A stretch of 35,341 nucleotides of DNA from an uncultured Bdellovibrionales bacterium (GTDB taxonomy: Bacteria > Bdellovibrionota > FAC87 > UBA2466). Made by a program: the position numbers and the translations under genes. How positions within the stretch are numbered: position 1 is the stretch's first letter; every line of letters starts with the position of its first letter. The notes under the pieces were generated by a model. It did not search any database and was not told the DNA's origin. It worked only from the letters and a program-made list of their open reading frames with translations. The stretch spans positions 1 to 35,341 of the forward strand of contig CALCZU010000074.1 of NCBI GenBank assembly GCA_937903155.1, written 5' to 3'. Positions 15,829-24,372 of the stretch are shown here, piece after piece.

Positions 15829-17543
15829 AGCGAAAACTCAAGGTACTTCATACGCTTTTAGAGGGGCGCCGCGGATTAACGGTTCTCGTTTTGATTTTGA
15901 TGGTCGCAACGGCAGTCTTTGAAAGTTTGGGACTGGGCGTTCTTTTGCCCGCGATGGAACTTGCGACTGAGTCTGCGACTAAAAGTAAATTTAGCACCTT
16001 GATGCAACCTTTTTTAGATCTGTTCCCCTCCGATTATCGAATGTCGGCCATTATCGGAATGGTTTTGGTTTTAACCTTGTTCAAGTCCGTTTCACAAATT
16101 TTAATGATTAAATATGAAGTGGAGTGGCGTTCGAGTTTAAGCGCCGATTGGTTAAAGAGAATCTTATTTAATTATCTCCAACTCGACTACCGACATTTCA
16201 CTCGTTTGAAGCACGGCGAAATGCTGAATAATATTTACAGCGAGAGTGCAAAGTCAGGACAATTCTTTCATGATGTTGCAGAATTTTTTTCGCGAGCGTG
16301 CGTTTCTTTTGGTTTAGTTTCTGTTTTGTTGATAGCCAATTGGAGAGTGACCGTTTTGGGGTCAGTCGTCATGGCGATTCTTTATCTTTTTACCCATCGT
16401 TCGAGTGGAGGCTTTTCGGCCAGGCTGGGTGAGGAGCGCATCGCGATTTACCAAGAGGTTTATAGCATTGGGAGCGAGGCGCTCTCCGGCTCGAGGCAAG
16501 TCCGCACGTTTGGTTTGGAAAAACAGCATGAAGCCCTCGTAGGCGCTCGTTTAAAACGCTATGTAAAAGCGTGTGTTCATTCTCAGCTCGTATCCGATAT
16601 CCCAGGACCCATTGGTGAGTTTTTGGTGATCTTTGTTTTGGCAGTCGGCGTCTGGTATGTCGATTCGAGTAAGCGTTTTACGTACCGAGAGATTATCCCG
16701 CTCCTCGGAGTCTACGTAATGGCGATGAGACCGTTAATGTACAATGTCTCGGCACTAGCGTCGATTCGCATGCGCATCTTATCGAATTTACCCTCGATGA
16801 CACTTGTAAAAAACTTGCTTCAAGATTCAGGACAACTCGAAGATGTGAATAAGGGAAATCTGATTTCAAAACTAGAATCGGATATTCAATTTAAAAATGT
16901 CGCGTTTCAATATGATCACCAAAGCCCTTTATTTGCGGATTTGAACTGGACGATTGAGAAGGGAAAAGTGACAGCACTCGTTGGACCTTCTGGCGTGGGA
17001 AAATCGACGCTTTTAGATCTGATTTTAGGTCTCTATCGACCGAATCTAGGCGAAATTGTTGTGAATGGAGCAAACCTTTCTACTTTGAGTTTGCAATCTT
17101 GGCGCAAAAAAATTGGCTATGTTAGCCAAGATTCTTTTTTGTTTCATCTCTCAATCGAAGATAATATTCGAATCAGTATGCCCGAAGCTTCGCACTCGCA
17201 AGTCGTCGCCGCCGCGAAACACGCCTTCATCCACGACTTTATCGAGACGCTTCCTCAAGGCTACGATACGATTATCACAGATAGAGGAAGTTCGCTCTCT
17301 GGAGGCCAACGCCAGCGAGTCGCCATTGCTCGTGCCATTGTAAGAAACCCCGAAGTTTATATTTTGGATGAAGCAACGAGCGCGCTCGACGCACAATCCG
17401 AAGAATATATTTGCGATACCATTCAGCAACTCAGAGGCGAGGGCAAAACAATTTTATTGATCACCCACCGGCAAGCCCTTTTAAGGACTGCAGATTCCAC
17501 TTATAAAATGGAAAGTGGTGGACGGATTAGCCTTGTAACTTGA
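15825..17543 (+). CDS. ABC transporter, fused permease-ATPase (MsbA/PglK-type exporter)
   Basis: 572 aa from the ATG at 15825, overlapping the FkbM stop. The N-terminal 300 residues form a six-helix exporter domain. The ATPase domain has Walker A GPSGVGKST (387-395), Q-loop Gln435 in YVSQDSFLF, signature LSGGQRQRVAIARAI (from 491), Walker B VYILDEATSALD with Glu516, and switch His547 in ITHRQ. All catalytic residues are intact, so it should be an active homodimeric half-transporter. The class includes lipid A flippase MsbA and the lipid-linked oligosaccharide flippase PglK. In this locus, flipping a lipid-linked glycan across the inner membrane is the most likely role. Start alternatives upstream lie within the FkbM gene and were rejected. 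Confidence 0.85.
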   Translation: MKRKLKVLHTLLEGRRGLTVLVLILMVATAVFESLGLGVLLPAMELATESATKSKFSTLMQPFLDLFPSDYRMSAIIGMVLVLTLFKSVSQILMIKYEVEWRSSLSADWLKRILFNYLQLDYRHFTRLKHGEMLNNIYSESAKSGQFFHDVAEFFSRACVSFGLVSVLLIANWRVTVLGSVVMAILYLFTHRSSGGFSARLGEERIAIYQEVYSIGSEALSGSRQVRTFGLEKQHEALVGARLKRYVKACVHSQLVSDIPGPIGEFLVIFVLAVGVWYVDSSKRFTYREIIPLLGVYVMAMRPLMYNVSALASIRMRILSNLPSMTLVKNLLQDSGQLEDVNKGNLISKLESDIQFKNVAFQYDHQSPLFADLNWTIEKGKVTALVGPSGVGKSTLLDLILGLYRPNLGEIVVNGANLSTLSLQSWRKKIGYVSQDSFLFHLSIEDNIRISMPEASHSQVVAAAKHAFIHDFIETLPQGYDTIITDRGSSLSGGQRQRVAIARAIVRNPEVYILDEATSALDAQSEEYICDTIQQLRGEGKTILLITHRQALLRTADSTYKMESGGRISLVT

Positions 17544-17544
17544 A

Positions 17545-17565
17545 TGCTAGATAATTTAGCTAGCA
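17545..17565. terminator. Weak hairpin between convergent gene ends
   Basis: TGCTAG (17545-17550) and CTAGCA (17560-17565) form a 6-bp stem with a 9-nt loop. It spans the 12-bp gap between the ABC transporter stop and the aminotransferase stop. There is no strong U-run on either side, so any termination function is tentative. Confidence 0.25.
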
Positions 17566-18731
17566 ATGACCGCTTGAATGACTTTTTCAGCGGTCGCTTT
17601 AATTTCTGCTTCCGTCGATAAGACCATAATTGGCAATGAGATCGAACGTTCTAAAAGCTCTCGAGATCTCGCCCACGCTTGTTTGTATGAATTCGCATAG
17701 AGAGGGGAGTCTTTCCACATGTGCCCCCAGTTCTCGGCGAAGTGCCACGTGAGTGCATCCGGAAGATTCTTTGTTCCGACTCCCACTTTAGCAAGCGCTT
17801 TTGCAACATTTTGCGCTTTTTCTTTCGTAGGCATATAGAAAATCAAAGTATCGGACAAATCCCCTTCAACGTCGGTAATCTCTCTAAACTTGACGTGTGA
17901 GGCAATTGATGCCGTGAGCGCGGCTTTTAACTTCGCTTTATTTTCACGGTTTTTTCGGACGATAAGGTCGATTTTTTCAAGTTGTGAAATTCCGACAGCT
18001 GCCTGCATTTCTGTCATTCTAAAATTAAATCCAACAGCGGCGGGAAGCTCTTGCCCTCGAGGAAGTTCGGGGTTTGCCCAATGTCCGTGATCGTGCAGAT
18101 AAAGCACTTCTTGTTTCAGTTTGGGATTGTTTGTGACGACTAGACCGCCCTCGCCCGTAGTGATCGTTTTATTAAAGTCGAGGCTGTAAACGCCGATTTC
18201 TCCAATGGTGCCGACGGGGCGTCCTTTGTACGTCGCGCCTAACGATTCGCAAGCATCCTCTACGACCGGGAGATCGTGTTTTGAGGCGATCGCCATAATT
18301 TCGTCCATTCGGACAGGATTGCCCAGCATATGAACCGGGAAAATACATTTCGTCTTCGGAGTAATCGCTTTTGCGAGTTCTTGCGGACACATATTTAACG
18401 TCTCATCGACATTAACGACGACAGGGGTTGCTCCACAGAGAAGAATATCTTCGACCGTTGCGACAAAAGTGAACGCTTGGGTAATCACTTCATCACCCGG
18501 TCCAACTCCCAAAGCCTTTAGGGCGAGATAGCCTGCAGCGGTTCCAGAATTCACTGCCACGCAATGGTTGGCTTTAATTTTATTTTCGACAGCTTTTTCG
18601 AAGTTGCGAACTCGGTAAATTCCTTTGCGACGGTCATGGTGAGCATGGGCAAAGAGCACGCCGTTACTTTCTCGAAAAATTTGCGTGAGGCTTTTGAGTT
18701 CTTCTTCACCAATGAGTTCATAACCGGGCAT
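17556..18731 (-). CDS. DegT/DnrJ/EryC1/StrS aminotransferase, KdnA-like
   Basis: 391 aa. It is a fold-type-I PLP sugar aminotransferase with its lysine intact: Lys188 in SLDFNKTITTGEGG, plus NSGTAAGYLALK and EDACESLGATYKG. The N-terminal MPGYELIGEEE, the HHDRRKGIYR stretch, ITDVEGDLSD and NWGHMW resemble, from memory, KdnA of Shewanella, which aminates C8 of a Kdo-derived sugar; no KdnB partner is in the window. The adjacent CMP-sugar synthetase and NeuB-type genes point to a keto-acid sugar pathway, so it may instead aminate a nonulosonate precursor. AGGAG lies 6 nt before the ATG, and the start overlaps the upstream gene by 14 bp. Confidence 0.8.
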   Translation of the reverse strand: MPGYELIGEEELKSLTQIFRESNGVLFAHAHHDRRKGIYRVRNFEKAVENKIKANHCVAVNSGTAAGYLALKALGVGPGDEVITQAFTFVATVEDILLCGATPVVVNVDETLNMCPQELAKAITPKTKCIFPVHMLGNPVRMDEIMAIASKHDLPVVEDACESLGATYKGRPVGTIGEIGVYSLDFNKTITTGEGGLVVTNNPKLKQEVLYLHDHGHWANPELPRGQELPAAVGFNFRMTEMQAAVGISQLEKIDLIVRKNRENKAKLKAALTASIASHVKFREITDVEGDLSDTLIFYMPTKEKAQNVAKALAKVGVGTKNLPDALTWHFAENWGHMWKDSPLYANSYKQAWARSRELLERSISLPIMVLSTEAEIKATAEKVIQAVIAS

Positions 18732-19434
18732 TTGTTTCTCCTGTTTTCAAATTTTTTTCCATCAAGATGGATGCAATTTCGAAGTCTAACTCGCTGTCGA
18801 TATCAATGGAATACTTTTGATCCATGAGATACGGCCGCACGGTTTTACCAAAACGACTTTGATATTTTTCATAAGTCTTTACCCAAAACACATAGACGGC
18901 GCCGTTGATAAATTTATAGGGTCGAAAGGCTTGGCGTTGAACCGTGCCCTTCGTGTTTTCTTGCAATAAGTACTCAAACGTTCCCTCGGGTTCACAGAGA
19001 ACCATATCGGCCGGGTGTTCCATGGGTTCCGAAACGGAGACGACGGTATCGGTTTCGTTTTTTAAGAGATCGAGCGCTTCATTGATGTGAAAAGCGCGGC
19101 GTAGGGGAGACGTCGGTTGCAACAATACAATGACATCGGGCGTGTAATTTTCGACTTCTTTCAAAGTTTTCAATGTGTATCCGATAGCATCTTCAATCGA
19201 GGCTTTATCGCCTGAGAGCGAGTTGGGCCGTAGAAATGGAACCGAAAGACCGAGCGAGCGGCCGAGTTCTGCTATCTCATTGGAATCGGTGGATAATAAG
19301 GGCCGAGAGATCCGACTTTTCATTGCTTCTGTCGCAGTGTGCCATAACAGAGGCTGGCCATTCAGGCTTTTTATATTCTTATTTTTTATTCCCTTTGAGC
19401 CGCCGCGGGCCGGAATAAATCCTAAAACCTCCAT
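18718..19434 (-). CDS. CMP-nonulosonate (acylneuraminate) cytidylyltransferase family
   Basis: 238 aa, normal length. LGFIPARGGSKGIKNKNI is the family's CTP-binding N-terminus, RPLLSTDSNEIA and VPFLRPNSLSGD are the next conserved blocks, VVLLQPTSPLR follows, and MDQKYSIDIDSELDFEIA supplies the C-terminal metal-binding aspartates. Such enzymes (NeuA, PseF, PtmB) activate sialic, pseudaminic or legionaminic acid with CTP in the cytosol. The divergent NeuB-type gene begins 58 bp away, so the two ends of one pathway are divergently transcribed. Which nonulosonic acid is made cannot be told, because the upstream UDP-HexNAc-modifying genes are absent here. An AGAGGA ribosome site precedes the ATG. 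Confidence 0.85.
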   Translation of the reverse strand: MEVLGFIPARGGSKGIKNKNIKSLNGQPLLWHTATEAMKSRISRPLLSTDSNEIAELGRSLGLSVPFLRPNSLSGDKASIEDAIGYTLKTLKEVENYTPDVIVLLQPTSPLRRAFHINEALDLLKNETDTVVSVSEPMEHPADMVLCEPEGTFEYLLQENTKGTVQRQAFRPYKFINGAVYVFWVKTYEKYQSRFGKTVRPYLMDQKYSIDIDSELDFEIASILMEKNLKTGETNARL

Positions 19435-19492
19435 AAGTCCTCTCTATTTTCAAGGATATATACTATTTGACGTCCCTTGTGAGTATTAATTA

Positions 19493-21790
19493 ATGTCACC
19501 GTTCATGATTCTCGACAAAAATATAGCCTCTTATACCGTCTTTAATAAGTCGGGTCTGACAGAAGCGCTTGCCAAAATCAGCTCGAACTCCAGAGGCATT
19601 GTATTCGTTGTGGATGAATCGGGGTCATTGGTCGGAATCTTGACCGATGGCGATTTTCGAAAATGGTTGATCGCTCAGACTTCGAAAAGTTCGGTCGTCG
19701 ATTTAAGCACCGAAGTTGAAAATGCGATGAATATCAATTTTGTTTTTGCACGCGTCGATGATCCGCCGGTGAAAATCGAATCGCTTTTGGACGAAGTGAT
19801 CAAGTTTGTCCCTGTTTTAGATCCTCGAAATCGCATTGTTTCGATTGCTCGAAAACGCGATAAGAAAATTAATTTAGGCGGTGTTGAGATTTCGGCGAAT
19901 ACGAATAGCTATCTCATCAATTCTCCCACATTTGTGATCGCTGAAGTTGGAAATAATCACAATGGCGATTTGGAATTAGGAAAACGTCTTGTGAAAGAAT
20001 CCATCGAAGCGGGCGCGGATTGCGTAAAGTTTCAATTGCGAGATTTGCCAACGCTTTATCGGAATTACAGTAAGGCGAACGACTTGAGTGAGGATTTAGG
20101 CTCTCAATACACTCTAGACTTGCTCGAACGCTATCAGCTGGAGAACGAGCAGCTTTTTGAACTCTTTGATTACACAAAATCACTCGGTGCGCTTCCGCTT
20201 TGCACTCCGTGGGATCTTAAAAGTCTCGAAGCTTTAGAAGAATACGGAATGCCTGCTTACAAAATCGCGTCGGCGGATATGACCAATCATGAGCTTTTAA
20301 AAGCCGTGGCGGCGACCGGAAAGCCGATGATTGTTTCAACGGGCATGTCGATTGAAAAAGAGATTTTGAGTGCGGTAGAAATTTTAAAACAGCGAGGCGC
20401 TCAGTTCGCACTCTTGCATTGCAATTCAACCTATCCAGCGCCGTTTAAAGATATTAACTTGAACTATCTCCGACGCATTGAAAAAATCGGAGATTGCGTC
20501 ATTGGCTATTCGGGACACGAACGCGGTTTTCATATTGCTTTAGCGGCCGTGAGTCTCGGCGCAAAAATTATCGAGAAGCACATTACCCTCGATAAAGAGA
20601 TGGAAGGCGTCGATCATAAAGTAAGTCTCGTACCTTCTGAATTTAAAGAAATGGTTTCTCAGATCCGTGACTTAGAAGCCGCTCTCGGAGGCGGAGTAGA
20701 CAGATTGATGTCCCAAGGTGAAATGATTAATCGCGAAAGCCTCGGAAAGAGTCTTGTGATTAACTGTGTTCTTAAAAAAGGACAGAGAATTACGGAAGAG
20801 ATGATCGAAGTGCGCAGTCCTGGAAAGGGCCTTGCGATTTATCATAAAGAATTACTCGTGGGTAAAGAAGCCCCGCGAGATTTTGCTCCGTGGGATTTCT
20901 TCTATCCATCGGATTTGGCGCAAGGACAATCGGGAGCGAGAGACTATACTTTCAGTCGTCCTTTCGGAGTTCCCGTCCGCTATCATGACTTTAAAGAAAT
21001 TAGCAAAATCAGTAATCTCAATTTAATCGAGTTCCATTTAAGCTACAAAGATCTCGAAGAGGACTTTACAAAGTTCATCGAAAAGAGAACCGACATGGAT
21101 TTTGCGGTCCATTGTCCGGAACTGTTTGCGAATGATCATCTCTTAGATTTGTGCAGCGAAATTCCGGCGTATCGAAAAAGATCATTGAGTGAACTCCAAA
21201 GAGTGGTCGATCTCACCCGAGAGCTCAAAAACTATTTTCCGAGGACCCAGCGTCCGCTGATTATCGTAAATGTCGGAGGGTTTAGCCTCGATACTCCGAT
21301 GCCAAAGAGCGCAAGACCCCGTCTTTATGAAAAAGTATCTGAAGGTCTAGCTCAGTTAAACCTTGAGGGGGTTGAAATCATTCCGCAGACGATGCCGCCT
21401 TTCCCTTGGCATTTTGGTGGTCAAAGACATCACAATCTCTTTATTGATCCGGGTGAAATTGCTGAATTTTGCAAAAAACACGACTACCGGATTTGCCTCG
21501 ATATTTCTCATTCCAAGTTGACCTGCAACCATTTTAAGTGGTCTTTCCAAAAGTTTTTTGAAACCGTTGGACCCTACACCGCACATCTTCACATCGCAGA
21601 TGCGAAGGGAGTGGATGGCGAGGGGTTACAGATTGGTGAGGGCGATATCGATTTTCCGGCGTTTATGAAGGAGATGGATCGTTATGTTCCTGACTCGTCG
21701 TTTATCCCCGAAATCTGGCAGGGGCATAAAAACCGCGGTGAAGGATTCTGGATCGCTTTAGATAAACTCGAACAGTTTTCGAAAGGTTAA
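19493..21790 (+). CDS. CBS pair - NeuB-type synthase - SAF - TIM-barrel fusion protein
   Basis: 765 aa. Residues about 1-125 are a CBS pair (IVFVVDESGSLVGILTDGD). Residues about 145-400 are the NeuB synthase barrel: FVIAEVGNNHNGDLELGKR, DCVKFQLR, YKIASADMTN, STGMS, GYSGHERG, and EKHITLDKEMEGVDHKVSL. Residues about 410-465 are the SAF (antifreeze-like) domain that caps NeuB active sites. Residues about 490-760 form a second barrel of the xylose-isomerase/AP-endonuclease-2 type, with HFGGQRHHNLFID, CLDISHSKL and HIADAKGVDGEG. NeuB condenses phosphoenolpyruvate with a hexosamine to make a nonulosonic acid. The terminal barrel could be an epimerase or isomerase acting on the substrate (inference). 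A methyltransferase gene follows after 4 bp. Confidence 0.85.
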   Translation: MSPFMILDKNIASYTVFNKSGLTEALAKISSNSRGIVFVVDESGSLVGILTDGDFRKWLIAQTSKSSVVDLSTEVENAMNINFVFARVDDPPVKIESLLDEVIKFVPVLDPRNRIVSIARKRDKKINLGGVEISANTNSYLINSPTFVIAEVGNNHNGDLELGKRLVKESIEAGADCVKFQLRDLPTLYRNYSKANDLSEDLGSQYTLDLLERYQLENEQLFELFDYTKSLGALPLCTPWDLKSLEALEEYGMPAYKIASADMTNHELLKAVAATGKPMIVSTGMSIEKEILSAVEILKQRGAQFALLHCNSTYPAPFKDINLNYLRRIEKIGDCVIGYSGHERGFHIALAAVSLGAKIIEKHITLDKEMEGVDHKVSLVPSEFKEMVSQIRDLEAALGGGVDRLMSQGEMINRESLGKSLVINCVLKKGQRITEEMIEVRSPGKGLAIYHKELLVGKEAPRDFAPWDFFYPSDLAQGQSGARDYTFSRPFGVPVRYHDFKEISKISNLNLIEFHLSYKDLEEDFTKFIEKRTDMDFAVHCPELFANDHLLDLCSEIPAYRKRSLSELQRVVDLTRELKNYFPRTQRPLIIVNVGGFSLDTPMPKSARPRLYEKVSEGLAQLNLEGVEIIPQTMPPFPWHFGGQRHHNLFIDPGEIAEFCKKHDYRICLDISHSKLTCNHFKWSFQKFFETVGPYTAHLHIADAKGVDGEGLQIGEGDIDFPAFMKEMDRYVPDSSFIPEIWQGHKNRGEGFWIALDKLEQFSKG

Positions 21791-21794
21791 TGAA

Positions 21795-22658
21795 ATGAAA
21801 GACATCAAACTCAATATTGGTGCGAGCCCGATTTGGAAAAAAGAGGGATGGTTTGTTCTCGATCATAAATTGAAGGAAGCAACCGAGTTTGGAATCCCTG
21901 GCGATATGGCCGAAATGGATTTGCCTGACGAAAGCTGCCAAGTCGTTTTCTGCTCTCATGTCTTTGAACATATTCCGCACGTTAAATTGCCGATTGTCCT
22001 GTCCGAAATTAATCGCGTTTTGAAGAAGGACGGGATTTTACGGATCCTCACTCCGGATTTAGAAAAAGCGGCTCGGGCGTATGTGAATCGGGACCAAGAG
22101 TTCTTTAAAAAAGCACGCCAGGAAGATCAATCTCTCCGAACCGATTTAGGTTACGGCGGCACTCTCATGAATTTTGTCGTTTCTCCTGGTCAGGATACCG
22201 TGCTCTTAAATCGGGATATGACTCAATTTATTGCCGGATATGCACATCTTTATAATTATGACCTCGAGATGATGAGCATCCTCATGTCAAAACTCGGCTT
22301 TCATTCGATCCATCGAAGCCCTTTTTCAGGTTCCGAAATGGAAGAGATGCGAGAACCGCTTCATGTTTTGGGGATGCCGGCTGTTTATGAAGATCTGAAT
22401 GATTCATTCTATGCAAAGCACGGTCTCACGCATAAATTGGTCGACGGTAAATATGTCATTGATTTCCAATTGACCGGATTCGACCGGGATCCCACAACTT
22501 CTCTCATTGTAGAATGCAAAAAAGAAAAATGGGTGAGCAAAGAAGACGCTTATCGAATTTTTAATGATTCCACCGAAAATTACAATCGCTATGCAAAGTC
22601 TTTGTTGCGAGATCCAAAAGTGGTAAGCCGGCTCAACGAATTAGGAATTCATCACTGA
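21795..22658 (+). CDS. SAM-dependent methyltransferase-like protein
   Basis: 287 aa. It begins KLNIGASPIWKKEGW, a motif I variant seen in short methyltransferases of glycan loci. CSHVFEHIPHVKLP and INRVLKKDGILRILTPD match the post-motif segments of methyltransferase type 11 proteins. The region after residue 100 is an uncommon extension with no motif I recognise. It starts 4 bp after the NeuB fusion stop, with GAAAGG upstream as a weak ribosome site, and is probably cotranscribed, suggesting modification of the nonulosonate or its glycan. The 3' end is separated from the convergent dioxygenase gene by only 3 bp. Confidence 0.7.
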   Translation: MKDIKLNIGASPIWKKEGWFVLDHKLKEATEFGIPGDMAEMDLPDESCQVVFCSHVFEHIPHVKLPIVLSEINRVLKKDGILRILTPDLEKAARAYVNRDQEFFKKARQEDQSLRTDLGYGGTLMNFVVSPGQDTVLLNRDMTQFIAGYAHLYNYDLEMMSILMSKLGFHSIHRSPFSGSEMEEMREPLHVLGMPAVYEDLNDSFYAKHGLTHKLVDGKYVIDFQLTGFDRDPTTSLIVECKKEKWVSKEDAYRIFNDSTENYNRYAKSLLRDPKVVSRLNELGIHH

Positions 22659-22661
22659 GCT

Positions 22662-23405
22662 TTAGATCTGGTTCCGAGCTTTTAATTGTAAATTCAGACG
22701 TTCTTCGTAGTGTTTCAAGCGAGCTAAATCGTAAGTCGTTTTTTTGCCTTTCATTTGCAGAGTTAACCCCCTGCGCGGAAGGTTCGATTGATTGGCTCCG
22801 CTTCCATGAATCGTAAGGCAATGATGAATTAGACAGTCTCCCGGTTGAATTTCCGGAATCTCTTTTTTACTTTGGAAAGAGTCTAAAAGTTCCTGGCTTT
22901 CGACCTTCTGGGAGCTGCCGGGAGCAAATGAATCAGTATGAGCAACAAGCCCTAGCTTTTGGCTCCCTTTCAAGTAAGCAACTCCCCCATTTGAAATATT
23001 TGCCGCATCTAAAGCTATCCAAACGGTAAGTCCGTTGTGACCGGAGAGGCACCAGTAGTAATCGTCTTGGTGCATGGGGCTTGGCAATCCAACTTTGGGG
23101 GGTTTTGCAAAAAGTTCCATTTTCCGTAAATCGGGTTCATCTTGTAAAGCCATTCCGCAGAACTCTTGCAGAATTCCGGGTTCTTGAATCGTAGAAAAAT
23201 ATTTATCTAAGAAAAGGTGAAGGCAATGGACTGAATTGACCTGACCTTCGATATAATTAACGTCCTTTCCTTTTAAATGCGGAACTTCGTTTTTTAAAAC
23301 TTCAGAGATGTCTGATCTGATTTTTTCTAGCTGAGAAGCATTAAATACATTTTCAAGAACACAAAACCCATTTTCTTTAAACTCCTCGAGTTTTTTTGTG
23401 AGCAT
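22662..23405 (-). CDS. Phytanoyl-CoA dioxygenase family (PhyH) oxygenase
   Basis: 247 aa. It has a double-stranded beta-helix Fe(II)/2-oxoglutarate oxygenase layout: N-terminal FKENGFCVLENVF, the iron motif H-x-D in MHQDDYYW (His112, Asp114), GGVAYLKGSQKLG, and the distal His in HHCLTIHGSGAN (His200) with Arg211 or Arg212 as 2-oxoglutarate ligand. It probably hydroxylates a small molecule or sugar. A strong AGGAGGT lies just before the ATG. It is the last of three consecutive oxygenase genes and overlaps the preceding one by 29 bp. Confidence 0.8.
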   Translation of the reverse strand: MLTKKLEEFKENGFCVLENVFNASQLEKIRSDISEVLKNEVPHLKGKDVNYIEGQVNSVHCLHLFLDKYFSTIQEPGILQEFCGMALQDEPDLRKMELFAKPPKVGLPSPMHQDDYYWCLSGHNGLTVWIALDAANISNGGVAYLKGSQKLGLVAHTDSFAPGSSQKVESQELLDSFQSKKEIPEIQPGDCLIHHCLTIHGSGANQSNLPRRGLTLQMKGKKTTYDLARLKHYEERLNLQLKARNQI

Positions 23406-24372
23406 AGGGACCTCCTAAGAAGGGAAATCGATTTCCTAGAGTTTCGAGATATCTAAAGTTCAAATAGACGATTTGTCTCGGTTGGGAGTTGTAAAAAGGC
23501 TGTCGTTTATGAAATCCGAGGTTATTCGCGATAATCAAAGTGTTCTTCTTGCCCGTCATGGGTTTTTCGTGAATTCCCATTTCTCGAAGTTCGCTTTCGG
23601 AAGGCTCGTAATGCCCTTCTGCCACTCGGCCCACCCGGTTTTTAAAATGATCAACACTCAATTTGTAGTCGTATTTTAAGCGCGCCAAAGATAATCGGTT
23701 TGAGCCAGGCAGGTAAGTAAATGCGCCGTTTTTTTCATCGACATCATTTAAATAAAAGAAAACTTTTACCGTGGAATAAGGGACATCGTAATGAAGCATG
23801 TCTTCGTGATCAAACTGGTGGGGTTTTCCAATCTCTTCCTCGGCACAGAGCCACTCGAAGTAAGCGACTTCGGGCGTAGCGTGGATGGCTCTGCGTGAAA
23901 CTGCCTGAGCGAGTTCGTAGATCAATTTGTTTTCGTGGAAAAGTTTTCGAATTACCGGAGATTGAGCGTTTTCCGTGCCATTAAACTTTTTGTAACAGGA
24001 GCGAGAGTTTTTTATCGGGTAGACATTGAAGTGTGGATAGAGCTTCTCAAATTCCGAACGGAGACTGGAAAAATCCGCTTCCGAAAAAAAATTGGGAATG
24101 GAAACAATTCCGTCCTGATCGAGCGACTTTAAATATTTTTGCGATTCCCGACTGACGGTTCCGCGCGGTCTCAGAGCGGTTGCAGTTCTCTTTACGAGAG
24201 TGCGTGCCACTTGATAGCCTAGTAGATTGACAGCAAGTCCTCCCTCGAACTTCGCAGGAGGCTTATCTCTTAAGTTCAAACAAAACCTAACCGGTTTTTT
24301 TGCAGTTTTTATTAAAAAAGAAAAGGGCGCAGGGAGAGAAGCTTCAAATTTCATGAGTGAAGTTCTATTCAT
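23377..24372 (-). CDS. PhyH-like Fe(II)/2-oxoglutarate oxygenase with N-terminal extension
   Basis: 331 aa from the ATG at 24372, chosen because GAGG lies 7 nt upstream; in-frame ATGs at 24399 and 24420 lie deeper inside the upstream gene. After a basic, unconserved first 75 residues, LDQDGIVSIPNFFSEADF starts the oxygenase fold. Iron ligands are likely in PHQFDHEDMLHYD (His189, Asp191 by the H-x-D pattern), followed by FFYLNDVDEKNGAFTYLPGS. FHKRQPF (His288) and PRQIVYL (Arg299) provide the distal His and the 2-oxoglutarate arginine. It differs clearly from the other two oxygenases, so this is not a recent tandem duplication. Confidence 0.75.
   Translation of the reverse strand: MNRTSLMKFEASLPAPFSFLIKTAKKPVRFCLNLRDKPPAKFEGGLAVNLLGYQVARTLVKRTATALRPRGTVSRESQKYLKSLDQDGIVSIPNFFSEADFSSLRSEFEKLYPHFNVYPIKNSRSCYKKFNGTENAQSPVIRKLFHENKLIYELAQAVSRRAIHATPEVAYFEWLCAEEEIGKPHQFDHEDMLHYDVPYSTVKVFFYLNDVDEKNGAFTYLPGSNRLSLARLKYDYKLSVDHFKNRVGRVAEGHYEPSESELREMGIHEKPMTGKKNTLIIANNLGFHKRQPFYNSQPRQIVYLNFRYLETLGNRFPFLGGPYAHKKTRGV

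Noticed and set aside
17556..18731. PLP-dead or dehydratase-type enzyme like the one at 3389
   Set aside because: Lys188 is present in the normal motif, so this one is an ordinary aminotransferase.
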